The translations under genes were made by a program, and so were the position numbers. DNA of 64,000 nt. It comes from Candidatus Tokpelaia sp. (lineage in GTDB: Bacteria; Pseudomonadota; Alphaproteobacteria; Rhizobiales; Rhizobiaceae). The notes beneath the pieces were generated by a model. It saw nothing but the letters and a program-made list of their open reading frames with translations, was not told the origin of the DNA and made no database searches. This document shows positions 56,276-64,000 of this stretch, piece by piece (the stretch's first letter is position 1; each line of letters begins with the position of its first letter). The stretch lies in the NCBI RefSeq assembly GCF_008636115.1, contig NZ_QLZD01000031.1:62001-126000 (forward strand), written 5' to 3'.

Positions 56276-57868
56276 TTATACCTCTCTTGCAATAATATCG
56301 GCGGAACGCAACGCCAAAGCCACGCCGGTCAAGGTCGGGTTAATCAGGCCGCAAGCGGGGATAATGCCGACAGAAGAGATAAACAAATTATCGTGATCAT
56401 GCGTCCGCCCTTCGTGATTAACGACAGAATCCGCCGGATTATCGCCCATAATCATAGTGCCGATTAAATGGTCATGATTTTGCCAGTCTGACACATCTTG
56501 AAAAATGCCGCCGCTCAAACGCACAATATCCCTATATTGTTTTTCGCCCACAGCAGCGCCGGCCTGGCAATATGGGTCAATATTATAATGCACTGTCAGC
56601 ATAGGCAGCCCCATAGCATCTTTGCGCGTGGTTGAGGGCATAACCCGATTGGCCGGATTAGGCAAAGCCTCGTAAAAAGTGGAAAGCTCTACCCAGCGGG
56701 CGCTGTAATGGCGGATAGCATCATCAAGCTCCCGCCCCATTTTGCCCTGGCTCAATAATTTGCGGGTCAGGCCGGATTGCGGATTGCCATTGGAAATAAC
56801 ATGATTGATAGCAGAATGCCGGCTGCGAAAAGCGCCGTCACGCATATTCATAATACAGCCGCCGACAATCGGCCCCCGCCCCTGCCAGACATCTTCATCA
56901 GCCAGAAAGTGCATATTTTTGCCGGCATGATCCATCAAATTGCGGCCAACCTGGTCAGAGGAATTGGCAACATCGGAAATAATCAATAATTTGGAAGTTT
57001 CAAAAGAATGGGCGGCAATAATAAAATAGCGCGCTGTCAGCCGCACATCGCCGCCCTCCGGCGTTTTATAATGAATAGCGGCAATTTTGCCTCTTTCCCC
57101 GCGTTCAATCTTGTAGGCTACGGCAGTGGTAATCAGCTTTACCCCGGCGCGCTCGGCTTTATCAACATGAATGCTGCCGCTATACATGGCGCCAATCGGG
57201 CAGGCCGGCATACAATTATTATTACCGCGACAGGCCGGGCGGCCGTCATAAGGCTTATGTGTGCGGGAATTGGGGGCATGAATGAGCGCATAGCCATGCG
57301 GCTCCAGCTTCTTTTTCAAATATTTATGCACCGGCACCAGCGGCTCGGGCGAAACCGGGTAAGGCGTGGAGCGCGGCGGGAAAACCCTGCCCAGCCCTTG
57401 CCCGCTCTGATCTTCCGTATCCGAACCGGAAACGCCCAGTTGAATTTCCGCCTCACCATAATAAGGCTCAATCACATCATAATCTATCGGCCAGTCGCGC
57501 CCGACACCATAAAGCGTTTTCAGCTTCATATCATTGGGCAAATAGCGCCAGGTCGCTGCCGCCCAGTGCCAGGTCGTGCCGCCGACAAGTTTGAGCATAC
57601 CGGGCAAAAATTCAAATGAGCCGGTATTTTCAATATAACCTTCCTGAAACGAGGTCGGCGCCCAGGGGCGATTGGGATAAGCATCATTATAATCCCATTT
57701 GCGCGCTGAATTACGAAAATTTTCAATAATCTTCCAGCGCGGCACACGTTCGCCCGCTTCCAGCATAATGACCGATTTGCCTTTTTGCGCCAATCGATAA
57801 GCGGCATTGGCGCCGCAAGCGCCGGAACCGACGACAATCACATCGGCATCATAATGAGGAATATCCAT
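56276..57868 (-). CDS. GMC-type FAD sugar/sugar-acid dehydrogenase large subunit
   Basis: 530 residues. FAD motif GSGACG (14-19) and a C-terminal GMC segment with the active-site NHDHL and INPTLTG. Cys213, Cys219 and Cys223 (ACRGNNNCMPACPIGA) match the cluster that binds a 3Fe-4S centre in FAD-glucose dehydrogenase and relatives. It has no signal of its own; the small TAT subunit is thought to carry it out. Substrate (glucose, gluconate, fructose or sorbitol) cannot be fixed from sequence. Confidence 0.92.
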   Translation of the reverse strand: MDIPHYDADVIVVGSGACGANAAYRLAQKGKSVIMLEAGERVPRWKIIENFRNSARKWDYNDAYPNRPWAPTSFQEGYIENTGSFEFLPGMLKLVGGTTWHWAAATWRYLPNDMKLKTLYGVGRDWPIDYDVIEPYYGEAEIQLGVSGSDTEDQSGQGLGRVFPPRSTPYPVSPEPLVPVHKYLKKKLEPHGYALIHAPNSRTHKPYDGRPACRGNNNCMPACPIGAMYSGSIHVDKAERAGVKLITTAVAYKIERGERGKIAAIHYKTPEGGDVRLTARYFIIAAHSFETSKLLIISDVANSSDQVGRNLMDHAGKNMHFLADEDVWQGRGPIVGGCIMNMRDGAFRSRHSAINHVISNGNPQSGLTRKLLSQGKMGRELDDAIRHYSARWVELSTFYEALPNPANRVMPSTTRKDAMGLPMLTVHYNIDPYCQAGAAVGEKQYRDIVRLSGGIFQDVSDWQNHDHLIGTMIMGDNPADSVVNHEGRTHDHDNLFISSVGIIPACGLINPTLTGVALALRSADIIAREV

Positions 57869-57950
57869 AAATTTTTTCCTTAACCGGGCCTTGCATTAAC
57901 GAAAAACCGCAAGGCAATCTTAGTTCGGTAATACGCTGTAAAAGAGAAAA

Positions 57951-58520
57951 TCAACGCGGATTGGCAAGGCGGCTCCAATAGCCGGATTCCCAGCGCGAAT
58001 ATGTGGGTATCGGCGTGTGCTCATAAGTCAGCCGATACATTAAGGCCTGCGTATAAGTGATAAAAATCGTATCATCATGGGCGCGCAAGGAACGCGGCGT
58101 GCCGACATAACCCAGATAATAGGCCGAAATAATAGAGAGCGCCGTTTGCCGCAGCGCCGCATTAAAAGCTTTATGTGTTTTTAGCTGATCAATGGTTCGC
58201 ACCTTTGAGGCGGTAATAAAATCGCGTAAAGTCTGATATTTTTCACTAAAACTGCTGTCATGATTGGTCAGCGCCCACCAGGCGCGATCGGCTAATTGCA
58301 AGGCAATTTCCTTACCGGTCAAAAATTGAGAAATATGATGAAAGTCAACTGCTGCCGGCGTGACTATGCCTCCACTCAGCTCTACCACCGCCCGGGCAGA
58401 CAAAACCGGCGCAAAATTTGCCGCTGCCGCCGCACCGCCCCAAAATAAAAAATTACGGCGCGAAAAAGCTCCTCTATCTGCTATTTTCCCCTTATCGGTT
58501 TTATCTTTATTATCTTCCAT
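57951..58520 (-). CDS. Small TAT subunit of the FAD dehydrogenase
   Basis: 189 residues. Twin-arginine signal FSRRNFLFWGG with a following Ala-rich core, then a helical domain of the gluconate 2-dehydrogenase subunit 3 / sorbitol dehydrogenase small-subunit family (SQFLTGKEIALQLADRAW). It is first in the operon (small, large, cytochrome), the standard order. Confidence 0.9.
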   Translation of the reverse strand: MEDNKDKTDKGKIADRGAFSRRNFLFWGGAAAAANFAPVLSARAVVELSGGIVTPAAVDFHHISQFLTGKEIALQLADRAWWALTNHDSSFSEKYQTLRDFITASKVRTIDQLKTHKAFNAALRQTALSIISAYYLGYVGTPRSLRAHDDTIFITYTQALMYRLTYEHTPIPTYSRWESGYWSRLANPR

Positions 58521-58910
58521 AATTCAGACTTTCTCGCATTTTCACAATTATTTGTTTGCTTCGATCTCCCCCGTCTGTCTGTTCCCGATTTCACTGCGCC
58601 CTGTCTCTCTGCCTGAGACAAAATGCCGCTGCCAAAATTTGGGCTCCCCGATTAACACATTGCCTGAATTTATCAAGCGCTAATTTTAGAAATAAAAATG
58701 AATTTTTCCGGCAGACATAACCATTTTATTATACTTGTCGACACAGGTATAATATTTAACAAAACAGGTAAATTATTTACTATAATAATATAGCGTAAAT
58801 AAAAATATTTTAAATAATATTTGTAAATTGGGAACTATAGCAATATTTTTATTGCGACAAATAAAACCTGGCCGGGCAGCATTCAAGCTGCCTGTTTATA
58901 AAAAATAAAA
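58521..58910. other. AT-rich region upstream of the dehydrogenase operon
   Basis: 390 bp, markedly AT-rich in its right half, between the start of the dehydrogenase operon and the 3' end of the MFS gene. It must contain the operon promoter; no unambiguous -35/-10 pair could be picked. A GGCAGC/GCTGCC hairpin at about 58877-58894 may terminate the MFS transcript. Confidence 0.4.
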
Positions 58911-60845
58911 TTATATTTTTGCCGGGGGCTTGAGCGGCAGCTCATGCGCCAAAGGCACGGTTTGCCGCTCAATCATGCGGCAGACATAGGGCGGCGCACT
59001 GCCCTCATTTAATTTATCCAGAATTTCTATTACCTGTAAATCGTCCTGGGTTGAGCGCTGATTATGGCGCAAATAATCCACCCAGGTCGGCATATGATAG
59101 GTCTCTACCCAGCGCTCAGGCTTTTCCAGGTCGCGCAGCAAGGTCCATTGCCGCGCCCCGTCACGCAGGCGGATACGGCGGCGCTCAGTCATGGCCTGCA
59201 AAAATTCGGCAGTATTTTTCTGCGCAATATGATATTCCAGCGTAATTAAAATCGGGCCGCTGCGCGCCTGCAAATCCAGCCGCAATTCCGGCTCACGCAT
59301 TGGGTCGGTTGGCGAAAGATTGATAGTGCCAATATCGTAGATACGAAATTTCAACCCGGCAACTGCGCCCAGACACAGGCAAATACCGCAAATACACAAG
59401 GAAGCCCTGGTGCCGTAAGAATCCCCCAGCGCGCCCCACAGCCAGCTCCCCGCTGCCATGCCGGCATAAGAGGCGGTCTGATAAAAAGCCAAAGCCCGGG
59501 AAACAACCCAGCGCGGGGTAGAAAGCTGCACATTGGCATTAAACAGCGCCAGAGCCAGAACCCAGCACATGCCGGCGGGGAACAGCGCCAGACAGCTCAG
59601 CCAGATATAAGGGCTGAAAGCCACAATCAGGCAGGCTGCCGCATAACCCAGAAAAGACAGGACAATAATCTTTTCCGAGCTAAGCCGCGCCCGGATTTTA
59701 ATATTATAAGTGCCGCCAATAATGGCGCCAATGCCAAAACAGCCGAGCAATATGCCATAAAGAAAGGCGCCGCCCTGCGCCTCCCGCGCAACAACAGGCA
59801 AAAGCGCAAACAGGCTGATAGCGCCCAGGCCGAACAAAAAAGAACGGAGCATAATATTTAATAAATTAGGCGACATCATTACATAGCGCAAACCGTCCGA
59901 CATAGCCCCCACCAGCTTTTCCCGCGGCAAAGTCGGCCGGCTATATTCCGGCCTCCAGGCATAAAGCGCACCAATAAGCGGAATATAACTGAAAACATTG
60001 AAAACAAAGGCGGCAACACCGCCCCAAAGAGCAACAATCGCGCCGCCTATAGCCGGCCCCATGCTGCGCATCAGATTATAACCGACACTGTTCAGGCTGA
60101 CCGCAACGGGAATTTGCTCGCGCGGCACAATATCCCCGACTGTCGCCTGCCAGGGCGGGTTGTAAACAGCATTGCCGCAGCCGATAAGAAAGGTGAAAAA
60201 CAATAAAATAGCCGGCGTTACCCAGCCCGCATAAGTCAGGACAGCCAGCACCAGCGAGGCCAGCATCATCGCCACTAGTGACATAATCAGAATCATGCGG
60301 CGATTAAAATTATCGGCCAGCGCTCCGGCCCAGAGCGAAAAAATCACCACTGGCAAAGTAGTGGCACCCTGCACCAGCCCGACCAGCGAATGTGAAGAGG
60401 TAATCAAAGTCATCAGCCAGCCGGCACCCACCCCCTGCACCAGACCGCCAAGATTGGAAATAAGGGTAGTAAGCCATAAATTGCGGAAATCTTTCAACTG
60501 TAACAGGCCGAATATTGATTTATCCGCTTCTGCGGCCGCCGACTCTTTGCCGCGTTTGGCCCCGCCGGGCGGCGCTGCCCCGGTCGCAGGGGGAGTCTGG
60601 GCAGTATTTTGATGATTAACCGTGAGCTGCGCCGCCATTATATTGGCGGCAACCGGGCTCATATCGGCGCCCTGGCCGGCAGCCGCGGCAATATGCACCG
60701 CCTTTTCCTGAGCGACACGCACCGTATTGGCAGCAGAACCGCCGCTGTCTGCGGCAGCAGCCGGCGCCGCAGCCGCTTTTTGCCCCTCCTGCCCGGCTTT
60801 ACGGCCTGGCTTCATCTTTTCTGCCGCTTTATCATCTTCCGCCAT
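58911..60845 (-). CDS. MFS_3-family exporter with Ala-rich N-terminal tail
   Basis: About 644 residues from the ATG at 60845 (MAEDDKAA); a start at 60899 is also open. The first ~115 residues are hydrophilic and rich in Ala, Gly, Lys and Gln. Twelve membrane segments of the MFS_3 (EntS-like) type follow (LLQLKDFRNLWLTTL...), then a cytoplasmic C-terminal domain of ~120 residues seen in this subfamily (TERRRIRLRDGARQW). Likely a drug or siderophore exporter; substrate unknown. Confidence 0.88.
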   Translation of the reverse strand: MAEDDKAAEKMKPGRKAGQEGQKAAAAPAAAADSGGSAANTVRVAQEKAVHIAAAAGQGADMSPVAANIMAAQLTVNHQNTAQTPPATGAAPPGGAKRGKESAAAEADKSIFGLLQLKDFRNLWLTTLISNLGGLVQGVGAGWLMTLITSSHSLVGLVQGATTLPVVIFSLWAGALADNFNRRMILIMSLVAMMLASLVLAVLTYAGWVTPAILLFFTFLIGCGNAVYNPPWQATVGDIVPREQIPVAVSLNSVGYNLMRSMGPAIGGAIVALWGGVAAFVFNVFSYIPLIGALYAWRPEYSRPTLPREKLVGAMSDGLRYVMMSPNLLNIMLRSFLFGLGAISLFALLPVVAREAQGGAFLYGILLGCFGIGAIIGGTYNIKIRARLSSEKIIVLSFLGYAAACLIVAFSPYIWLSCLALFPAGMCWVLALALFNANVQLSTPRWVVSRALAFYQTASYAGMAAGSWLWGALGDSYGTRASLCICGICLCLGAVAGLKFRIYDIGTINLSPTDPMREPELRLDLQARSGPILITLEYHIAQKNTAEFLQAMTERRRIRLRDGARQWTLLRDLEKPERWVETYHMPTWVDYLRHNQRSTQDDLQVIEILDKLNEGSAPPYVCRMIERQTVPLAHELPLKPPAKI

Positions 60846-61197
60846 CAAATTTACCCAAATTATCTCACATAATCGCACCGCCCCGATAGTGACGGTCATG
60901 CCTCTGGCAAATAATGTAAACAGCCATCAGGCAAAGGGAAGCATAAATGCCTGAACAAGGCCGAAAAAAACGGGGCGCCCGCCGCTTTCCCACTATATTT
61001 TTCGCACAAAGTAAATAAAGACTTATTTTGTAAAAATAATGGCAGTGAGTCTGGCTTTTGTTCACAAAATGTTTTATAAGGGCGCCTCAATGTCGCGGCA
61101 GATGCTGCTTTTTGAAGCAGGCTGCCTTAAGTTAAGCCCCCGCTGGACGACATCTCGGCCCGGGCGTTTTGGTCTCTTGTTAAATGAAGGAAATACG
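60846..61197. other. Divergent MFS/rpsO intergenic region
   Basis: 352 bp. No gene; holds the rpsO and MFS promoters. No long inverted repeats seen. Confidence 0.4.
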
Positions 61198-61467
61198 ATG
61201 TCGATTACTGCCGAGCGCAAACAGGCGCTGATTAAGGATTATGCGTTAAAGTCCGGTGATACGGGCTCTCCCGAAGTGCAGATTGCCGTTTTGTCTGAGC
61301 GCGTTACCAATTTGACCGAGCATTTCAAGACGCATAAAAAGGATAATCATTCGCGGCGCGGTTTGCTCAAGCTGGTTTCCCAGCGCCGCCGTCTGCTGGA
61401 TTATCTGAAAAAGAATGACACTGCGCGTTATGAAACGCTGATTAAACGGCTTGGCTTACGCCGCTGA
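61198..61467 (+). CDS. rpsO: 30S ribosomal protein uS15
   Basis: 89 residues from the ATG at 61198 with AAGGAA upstream; the open frame extends further left but the family starts here (MSITAERK). Full S15 signature [10 protein letters not shown] and [13 protein letters not shown] primary 16S-binding protein. Followed by pnp in the usual order. Confidence 0.98.
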   Translation: MSITAERKQALIKDYALKSGDTGSPEVQIAVLSERVTNLTEHFKTHKKDNHSRRGLLKLVSQRRRLLDYLKKNDTARYETLIKRLGLRR

Positions 61468-62072
61468 TATTTTGGCAAAAACAGCTATAGTCGCTGCAAA
61501 ATGCTTTGAATGGCCGGGAAATATCTGTTTCTGCGGCCGTTCTGGGGATCTGCCGCATAGTGATCAAGATCCGGCTGCAAGGCCGGAATTTTCTCAAAAG
61601 CGGCGAAGCCGGGGCATGATAAAGCCCGGGGATCAGCCTTGGATTCAAGGCGGCGCCTGCGGCTTTGTAGTGACCGGCTGCATTATCAATCCTGCGGAAT
61701 TATATGGGGCAGGATTGCAGGCTGCCCGGCGGGCTGCAAACAGGGTTTTGCCCTGTTATTGCGGCAAAATGCTTTATCTAACCGGCAGGCCGGGGTGATA
61801 AATACAAGCATTGAAGGCCGAATTGCCGGGTCTCCTGCTGTCTTGCTCAAATTCCGCCTGGATTCAAAAACCGGAGGGCGGTTTTGCCTGGGGCGCTTCT
61901 GCCGGCAGTTAAACCCTGTCCTGATAAGGCGGTATTATTCCGCCGCAACCGGGCAGATTGCCGACAAAGCGGCTCTATGGGAGCTGCCGCCGGCTCACAC
62001 GCTCTTGCCGATTACGAGCCGCATTTGCGACTGAGACTCTGGGCGATAGGGGCACTGAAAAAGGATTATTCT
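61468..62072. other. rpsO-pnp intergenic region
   Basis: 605 bp, longer than usual for this pair. It contains repeated GGATTCAA segments and GC-rich stretches but no supported gene. An RNase III hairpin controlling pnp, known in E. coli, could not be picked out by eye. Confidence 0.45.
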
Positions 62073-64000
62073 ATGTTTAATACGCATAAAGTGGAAATTG
62101 AATGGGCCGGCCGGCCGCTGACGCTGGAGACCGGCAAAGTAGCCCGCCAGGCCGATGGCGCTGTCATGGCACGCTATGGCGAAACTGTGGTGCTGGCCAC
62201 AGTTGTCTCAGCCAGAGAGCCGAAGCCGGGGCAGGATTTCTTCCCCCTTACCGTTAATTATCAGGAAAAAGCTTTTGCGGCAGGGCGTATTCCCGGCGGT
62301 TATTTCAAACGTGAAGGCCGCCCAAGCGAAAATGAAACCCTGGTTTCCCGCCTGATTGACCGGCCGATTCGCCCGCTTTTCCCGGAAGGTTATAAAAACG
62401 ACACGCAGGTGATTATCACCGTTCTTCAGCATGATCTGGAAAATAACCCTGATATTGTGGCGATGATTGCCGCTTCTGCCGCTCTTACTCTTTCCGGCAT
62501 TCCCTTTATGGGGCCGGTCGGCGGTGCCCGTGTCGGTTATATTGACGGTAATTATATTCTGAACCCCAATATTGATGAAATGCCGGAATCAGCGCTGGAT
62601 TTAGTCATTGCCGGCACATCGGAAGCCGTGCTGATGGTGGAATCGGAAGCGCAGGAGCTGACAGAAGAAACTATGCTCGGCGCTGTCATGTTTGGCTGGC
62701 GCGGTTTTCAGCCGGTAATTGACGCTATTATCAAGCTGGCAGAAGTGGCCGCCAAAGATGCGCGCGCTTTCGCCCCGCAGGATTTCTCTGCCCTTGAAAA
62801 GAAAATGCTCAAACTGGCAGAAAAGGATCTGCGCAAAGCCTATCAGATTACCGACAAGCAGGAGCGTTATGCGGCAGTAGATGCGATAAAGGCCAAAGTG
62901 AAAGCGCATTTCCTGCCGGAAGGCAAAGAGCCGGAATTTGCCGAAGAGGAAGTCAATACTGTCTTCAAGCATTTGCAGGCTAAAATTGTCCGCTGGAATA
63001 TTCTGGATAAAGGCATACGCATTGACGGCCGCGATTTAACCACTGTGCGGCCGATTGTGGCGGAAGTCGGCCTGTTGCCGCGCACCCACGGCTCGGCGCT
63101 GTTTACCCGCGGTGAAACCCAGGCTATGGTGGTGGCTACTCTCGGCACAACTGAAGATGAGCAATATATTGATAATTTAACCGGCCTGGTTAAAGAAACT
63201 TTTATGCTGCATTATAATTTCCCGCCTTTTTCTGTGGGCGAAACGGGACGCCTTGGTTCACCCGGCCGGCGTGAAATCGGCCATGGCAAGCTGGCCTGGC
63301 GCGCACTTCACCCCATGCTGCCGGCTAAAGACAGCTTCCCTTACACGATCCGCGCTGTGTCGGAAATTACTGAGTCCAACGGTTCTTCTTCCATGGCCAC
63401 GGTCTGCGGCACTTCACTGGCGCTGATGGACGCCGGCGTGCCGCTGGCGCGCCCGGTAGCGGGCATTGCCATGGGGCTGATTAAGGAAGAAGAGCGCTTT
63501 GCCGTCCTTTCCGATATTCTGGGTGATGAAGATCACCTCGGCGATATGGATTTCAAAGTCGCCGGCACGGAAAAAGGCATTACCTCGCTGCAAATGGACA
63601 TTAAGATTGACGGTATTACCGAAGAGATTATGCAGGTGGCGCTGGCACAGGCCAAAGGCGGCCGCAGCCATATTCTGGGAGAAATGGCCAAAGCGCTGCG
63701 TGAGGCGCGCAATGAGTTGGGCGAATATGCGCCGCGGATTGAGATGATGTCTATTCCAACTGACAAGATTCGCGATGTTATCGGCACAGGCGGCAAAATT
63801 ATCCGCGAAATTACTGAGCAGACCGGCGCCAAAATCAATATTGAAGATGACGGCACCATTAAAATCGCCTCGGCTGATGCCAAGACGATTGAAGCGGCCA
63901 AGCGCTGGATTCATTCTATTGTTGATGAACCGGAAGTCGGCGCCATTTATCAGGGCACAGTGGTGAAAACGGCGGATTTCGGCGCTTTTGTCAATTTCTT
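62073..64000 (+). CDS. pnp: Polynucleotide phosphorylase (3' end beyond window)
   Basis: Partial: 642 codons are in the window. ATG at 62073 ([11 protein letters not shown]) after AAGGA. First RNase PH domain (1-210), helical linker, second RNase PH domain with [10 protein letters not shown] and [14 protein letters not shown] domain ([15 protein letters not shown]) and the start of an S1 domain ([16 protein letters not shown]) at the window end. It degrades RNA 3' to 5' with phosphate and is a degradosome component. Confidence 0.97.
   Translation, partial: MFNTHKVEIEWAGRPLTLETGKVARQADGAVMARYGETVVLATVVSAREPKPGQDFFPLTVNYQEKAFAAGRIPGGYFKREGRPSENETLVSRLIDRPIRPLFPEGYKNDTQVIITVLQHDLENNPDIVAMIAASAALTLSGIPFMGPVGGARVGYIDGNYILNPNIDEMPESALDLVIAGTSEAVLMVESEAQELTEETMLGAVMFGWRGFQPVIDAIIKLAEVAAKDARAFAPQDFSALEKKMLKLAEKDLRKAYQITDKQERYAAVDAIKAKVKAHFLPEGKEPEFAEEEVNTVFKHLQAKIVRWNILDKGIRIDGRDLTTVRPIVAEVGLLPRTHGSALFTRGETQAMVVATLGTTEDEQYIDNLTGLVKETFMLHYNFPPFSVGETGRLGSPGRREIGHGKLAWRALHPMLPAKDSFPYTIRAVSEITESNGSSSMATVCGTSLALMDAGVPLARPVAGIAMGLIKEEERFAVLSDILGDEDHLGDMDFKVAGTEKGITSLQMDIKIDGITEEIMQVALAQAKGGRSHILGEMAKALREARNELGEYAPRIEMMSIPTDKIRDVIGTGGKIIREITEQTGAKINIEDDGTIKIASADAKTIEAAKRWIHSIVDEPEVGAIYQGTVVKTADFGAFVNF

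Noticed and set aside
61451-62034. Overlapping frames in the rpsO-pnp gap
   Set aside because: No start signals or family features; the composition fits a non-coding leader.

Overview
The window reads as a chromosomal segment of an alphaproteobacterium of the order Hyphomicrobiales (Rhizobiales), most likely in or near the family Bartonellaceae. Pointers are a Brucella/Bartonella-type Omp10 lipoprotein, a CarB with the N-terminal insertion usual in this order, the tsaB-rimI-miaB-phoH-ybeY-corC-lnt run, the rsfS-rlmH-EnvC-ctpA-rppH run, and two tandem units of a structured RNA plus an XRE regulator that resemble the Brt/Trp units described in Bartonella. Genus and species cannot be fixed from this sequence.

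Layout. 0.2-9.8 kb: SH3 protein, YqeY, carA, cupin, a two-gene HEPN cassette, a YpfJ-type protease and carB with a large alanine-rich insertion. 9.8-11.8 kb: an AT-rich two-gene island holding a thymidylate-synthase homologue with a dCMP-type Asp and a protein resembling alpha-glutamyl/putrescinyl-thymine pyrophosphorylases, so probably nucleotide or DNA-base modification. 12-16.7 kb: typA, ppa, a solo HsdR-N type protein, yggT, yggU. 17-26 kb: rppH, ctpA, envC-like, rlmH, rsfS, nadD, a DUF882 protein and a degenerate NtrC-like regulator, all on the minus strand. 26-29.3 kb: omp10, hemH, an SPFH protein and NfeD.

29.3-45.3 kb is a mosaic accessory zone. Housekeeping genes (a lactonase-like protein, a proC-like gene, rlmE, tRNA-Gln, tRNA-Arg, a CoxG-like gene, pgi) are interrupted by a broken HigB/HigA locus followed by two tiny membrane proteins, decayed phage-like genes, a short transposable element with a 5-bp target duplication and a relative of it, an integrase remnant, and many copies of a ~35-bp repeat whose consensus looks like a sigma-70 promoter. 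The two RNA/XRE units lie at 42.1-43.0 and 43.4-44.3 kb.

45.4-53.7 kb: dps, then tsaB-rimI-miaB-phoH-ybeY-corC-lnt. 54.6-58.5 kb: a minus-strand operon for a three-subunit membrane-bound FAD sugar or sugar-acid dehydrogenase (small TAT subunit, GMC flavoprotein with a Cys cluster, tri-haem cytochrome c). 58.9-60.8 kb: an MFS exporter. 61.2-64 kb: rpsO and pnp, the latter cut by the window end.

Most promising for new biology: the thymidylate-synthase/pyrophosphorylase-like pair; the paired RNA/XRE units with visible stem covariation; and the promoter-like dispersed repeat, some copies of which carry a variable number of ~60-70 bp units between the -35 and -10 boxes.
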